DNA from: DAOTTX01 sp034437515
GTDB taxonomy: Bacteria; Chloroflexota; Anaerolineae; Aggregatilineales; Phototrophicaceae
DNA length: 42,630 nucleotides
Reading direction: 5' to 3'
Assembly: GCA_034437515.1 (NCBI GenBank)
Contig: DAOTTX010000176.1
Coordinates: forward strand, 1 to 42,630
This document shows positions 41,179 through 42,630 of the stretch, piece after piece; within the stretch, counting starts at the first letter, position 1; each line of letters opens with the position of its first letter. The notes under the pieces were generated by a model. That model saw nothing but the letters and a program-made list of their open reading frames with translations. It was not told the origin of the DNA and ran no database searches. The translations under genes were made by a program, and so were the position numbers.

Positions 41179-42318
41179 ATGCGGGTCGCACTCTTTACAG
41201 AGACATTTCTGCCGAAAGTTGACGGCATCGTCACCGTGACGTGCCTTCTGCTCGATCATCTGGCGCAACGTGGCATCGAATCAGTCATCGTCGCGCCGCG
41301 TTTGGGCGAAGTCCAGACGTATGCCAACACACAGGTGATCGGCGTTTCCGGTATGACTTTGCCGCTATACCCGGAACTCAAGGTCGGGCCGCCGACGCGC
41401 TCCACCTACTACCAGCTTAAAGAATTCCAGCCGGATATTGCCCACTTCATCCACCCGGTTTTGATCGGCGGTGTGGGGATGCTGATGGCAAAACGGCTGA
41501 ACATCCCGACGCTGACTTCGTTTCACCTCGATTTTGCACAAATGGCGGATCACTTCCGGTTGAGTATGCTCAAACCGATGGTGAACAAGTTTACCCAGTT
41601 GATGTTCAACGCGGCGGATTATTCGCTGGCACCGTCCAAGCTGGTGCAGCGTGATATGTGGGAGATGGGCATCAAACAGGTTGGGTTATGGGGGCGCGGT
41701 GTCGATGCCGAACGCTTCAACCCGCAGCATTATAGTGATGCCATGCGTCATCAACTTTCCGATGGACACCCGCAAGAAAATATCTTGTTGTTTGTCGGTC
41801 GTTTGAGCAACGAGAAACAGGTTGACAAACTGCGCCCGATCTTAGAGCAGGTGCCGAACACACGGCTGGCTGTCGTCGGGGATGGCCCGGCACGCGAAAC
41901 GCTGGAGGCGCACTTTAAAGGGTTGCCGGTGAAGTTCATGGGTTACATGACCGGTAAAGCCCTTTCCGAAGTTTATGCCAGTGCGGATGTGTTTGTGTTC
42001 CCTTCCGCGTTGGAGACGTTCGGGCTGGTCGTCACGGAGGCGATGGCGGCGGGGTTGCCGGTGGTCGCTTCACAGGTCGGCGGCATCCCGGATGTGGTTG
42101 AAGAAGGGGTCAACGGTTACACCTTTGCGGTCGGTGACCGGCAAGCGATGATCGACGGGGTACGTAATATCATCACCAGCCGGGGACGCTTGCAGCAGAT
42201 GGGATATGACGCCCGTCAATTTGCGGCAACCCAAACCTGGCCTGCGATGATGGATCAGGTCGTTGAACATTACGTGCGTTTGATCGAAGAGCATCGCGTC
42301 ATCCACGCGATTGCGTAA
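41179..42318 (+). CDS. Glycosyltransferase family 4
   Basis: A 379-residue GT-B protein: MRVALFTETFLPKVDGIVTVT at the start, GRLSNEKQVDKL in the middle and the E-x7-E region ETFGLVVTEAMAAGLPVVASQVGG near the C-terminus. The sequence is of the group that makes glycolipids (MgtA/SqdX-like mannosyl- or sulfoquinovosyltransferases). The acceptor is unknown. ATG 41179 with AAGGGGG upstream is preferred to a GTG 25 codons earlier. A box cluster follows its stop. Confidence 0.9.
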   Translation: MRVALFTETFLPKVDGIVTVTCLLLDHLAQRGIESVIVAPRLGEVQTYANTQVIGVSGMTLPLYPELKVGPPTRSTYYQLKEFQPDIAHFIHPVLIGGVGMLMAKRLNIPTLTSFHLDFAQMADHFRLSMLKPMVNKFTQLMFNAADYSLAPSKLVQRDMWEMGIKQVGLWGRGVDAERFNPQHYSDAMRHQLSDGHPQENILLFVGRLSNEKQVDKLRPILEQVPNTRLAVVGDGPARETLEAHFKGLPVKFMGYMTGKALSEVYASADVFVFPSALETFGLVVTEAMAAGLPVVASQVGGIPDVVEEGVNGYTFAVGDRQAMIDGVRNIITSRGRLQQMGYDARQFAATQTWPAMMDQVVEHYVRLIEEHRVIHAIA

Positions 42319-42320
42319 AT

Positions 42321-42445
42321 ATATCCCAAAATATCCCAAATTTGGGATATATGAACTTATCCCAACTGCGATTCATCATGTTTGCTTGTTTTTGGTGGTG
42401 AATCTGTGGTTGAATCTTTGGGATAACGACCTCAATTTGGGATAT
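42321..42445. promoter_or_regulatory. Cluster of five TTTGGGATA boxes (operator)
   Basis: The box TTTGGGATA (reverse TATCCCAAA) occurs at 42321-42330, 42331-42340, 42341-42350 and 42436-42445, with variants at 42358-42367 (TTATCCCAAC) and 42417-42426 (TTTGGGATAA). Boxes two and three form a perfect 20-base palindrome ATATCCCAAATTTGGGATAT (42331-42350). The cluster fills the gap before the HD-domain gene and its last box lies 9 bases before that gene's start. The factor that binds it is unknown. Confidence 0.65.
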
Positions 42446-42453
42446 ATCAAGCG

Positions 42454-42630
42454 ATGACTGATCGACTGGCACCACTCATCGAGGGATTCACTTTTTCAGG
42501 TGACCCCACCCAGGACATTCCGGCTTTTCTGCGCCACCATGATTGCCCCAAAACCGCCGTTCACGTCACCGATGTGGCGATAGAGGCTCGTCGGCTGGCG
42601 CGACGTTTTGGCGCGAACCCGGCACAGGCC
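42454..42630 (+). CDS. HD-domain protein, N-terminal fragment (cut by window edge)
   Basis: Fifty-nine codons run from ATG 42454 to the window end. The segment FLRHHDCPKTAVHVTDVAIEARRLARRFGANPAQA matches the first part of HD phosphohydrolases of the YqeK type (R-x-x-H-x-x-x-V-x-x-x-A-x-x-L-A), which act on dinucleoside polyphosphates. The second metal residues lie beyond the edge, so the assignment is tentative. The start sits just after the TTTGGGATA cluster. Confidence 0.6.
   Translation, partial: MTDRLAPLIEGFTFSGDPTQDIPAFLRHHDCPKTAVHVTDVAIEARRLARRFGANPAQA

Noticed and set aside
42331..42350. The palindrome ATATCCCAAATTTGGGATAT as a terminator of the GT4 gene
   Set aside because: It has no loop, is not GC-rich, has no T-tract, and the same half-site recurs several times as direct and inverted copies, which fits an operator.
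1..42630. CRISPR arrays, tRNA, rRNA or intact insertion sequences
   Set aside because: No regularly spaced repeats, cloverleaf-like segments, conserved rRNA strings or transposase motifs were recognised.

Overview
The window is most likely a chromosomal segment of a Chloroflexota bacterium, probably Anaerolineae-like. This is inferred from gene style: GC-rich AGG-type starts, a giant Ser/Thr kinase-ATPase-TPR protein, several TPR proteins, a SpoVS-family protein, an F420-type luciferase-like oxidoreductase, GT4 and GT9 glycosyltransferases, a sugar ABC operon and no phage or plasmid backbone. No rRNA, tRNA, CRISPR array or intact insertion sequence was seen.

1-12.2 kb: the start of a methyltransferase (leftward, cut by the window edge), a TPR protein, a homogentisate dioxygenase-like enzyme, a CcrM-like GANTC adenine methyltransferase with no restriction partner, a quinone oxidoreductase, TsaD, a histidine phosphatase, a 1188-residue kinase-ATPase-TPR signalling protein, and a TrpC-like barrel that has lost its catalytic residues. 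Palindromic repeat elements lie in two of the intergenic gaps.

12.2-19 kb: a small membrane protein with a terminator, then a tightly coupled operon of two GAF-PAS-class III cyclase proteins and an MFS transporter, followed by a ZIP metal transporter. The two cyclases have complementary losses. The first lacks a metal aspartate but keeps the transition-state Asn/Arg. The second keeps both metal aspartates but lacks Asn/Arg. This is the C1/C2 logic of animal adenylyl cyclases and the most interesting system in the window.

19-28 kb: a TPR/unknown gene pair, the remnant of a formylglycine-generating-enzyme-like gene, a small phosphatase, a four-helix membrane protein broken by one in-frame TAG, a sugar ABC importer operon (binding protein plus two permeases, no ATPase) with a hairpin after the first gene, an isoaspartyl-methyltransferase-like protein with an extra C-terminal domain, a YjbR-like protein, a DUF1328-like peptide and SpoVS.

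28-42.6 kb: a CDF metal exporter with an unusual triple C-terminal domain, an orphan OmpR-type regulator, membrane-anchored repeat proteins, a hotdog thioesterase paired with a Mut7-C RNase-like protein, a LiaF/DUF4097-like protein, an F420-type oxidoreductase, GT9 and GT4 glycosyltransferases, a secreted triple-repeat protein, a membrane-anchored excisionase-type HTH protein, and finally a cluster of five TTTGGGATA boxes in front of a truncated HD-domain gene.
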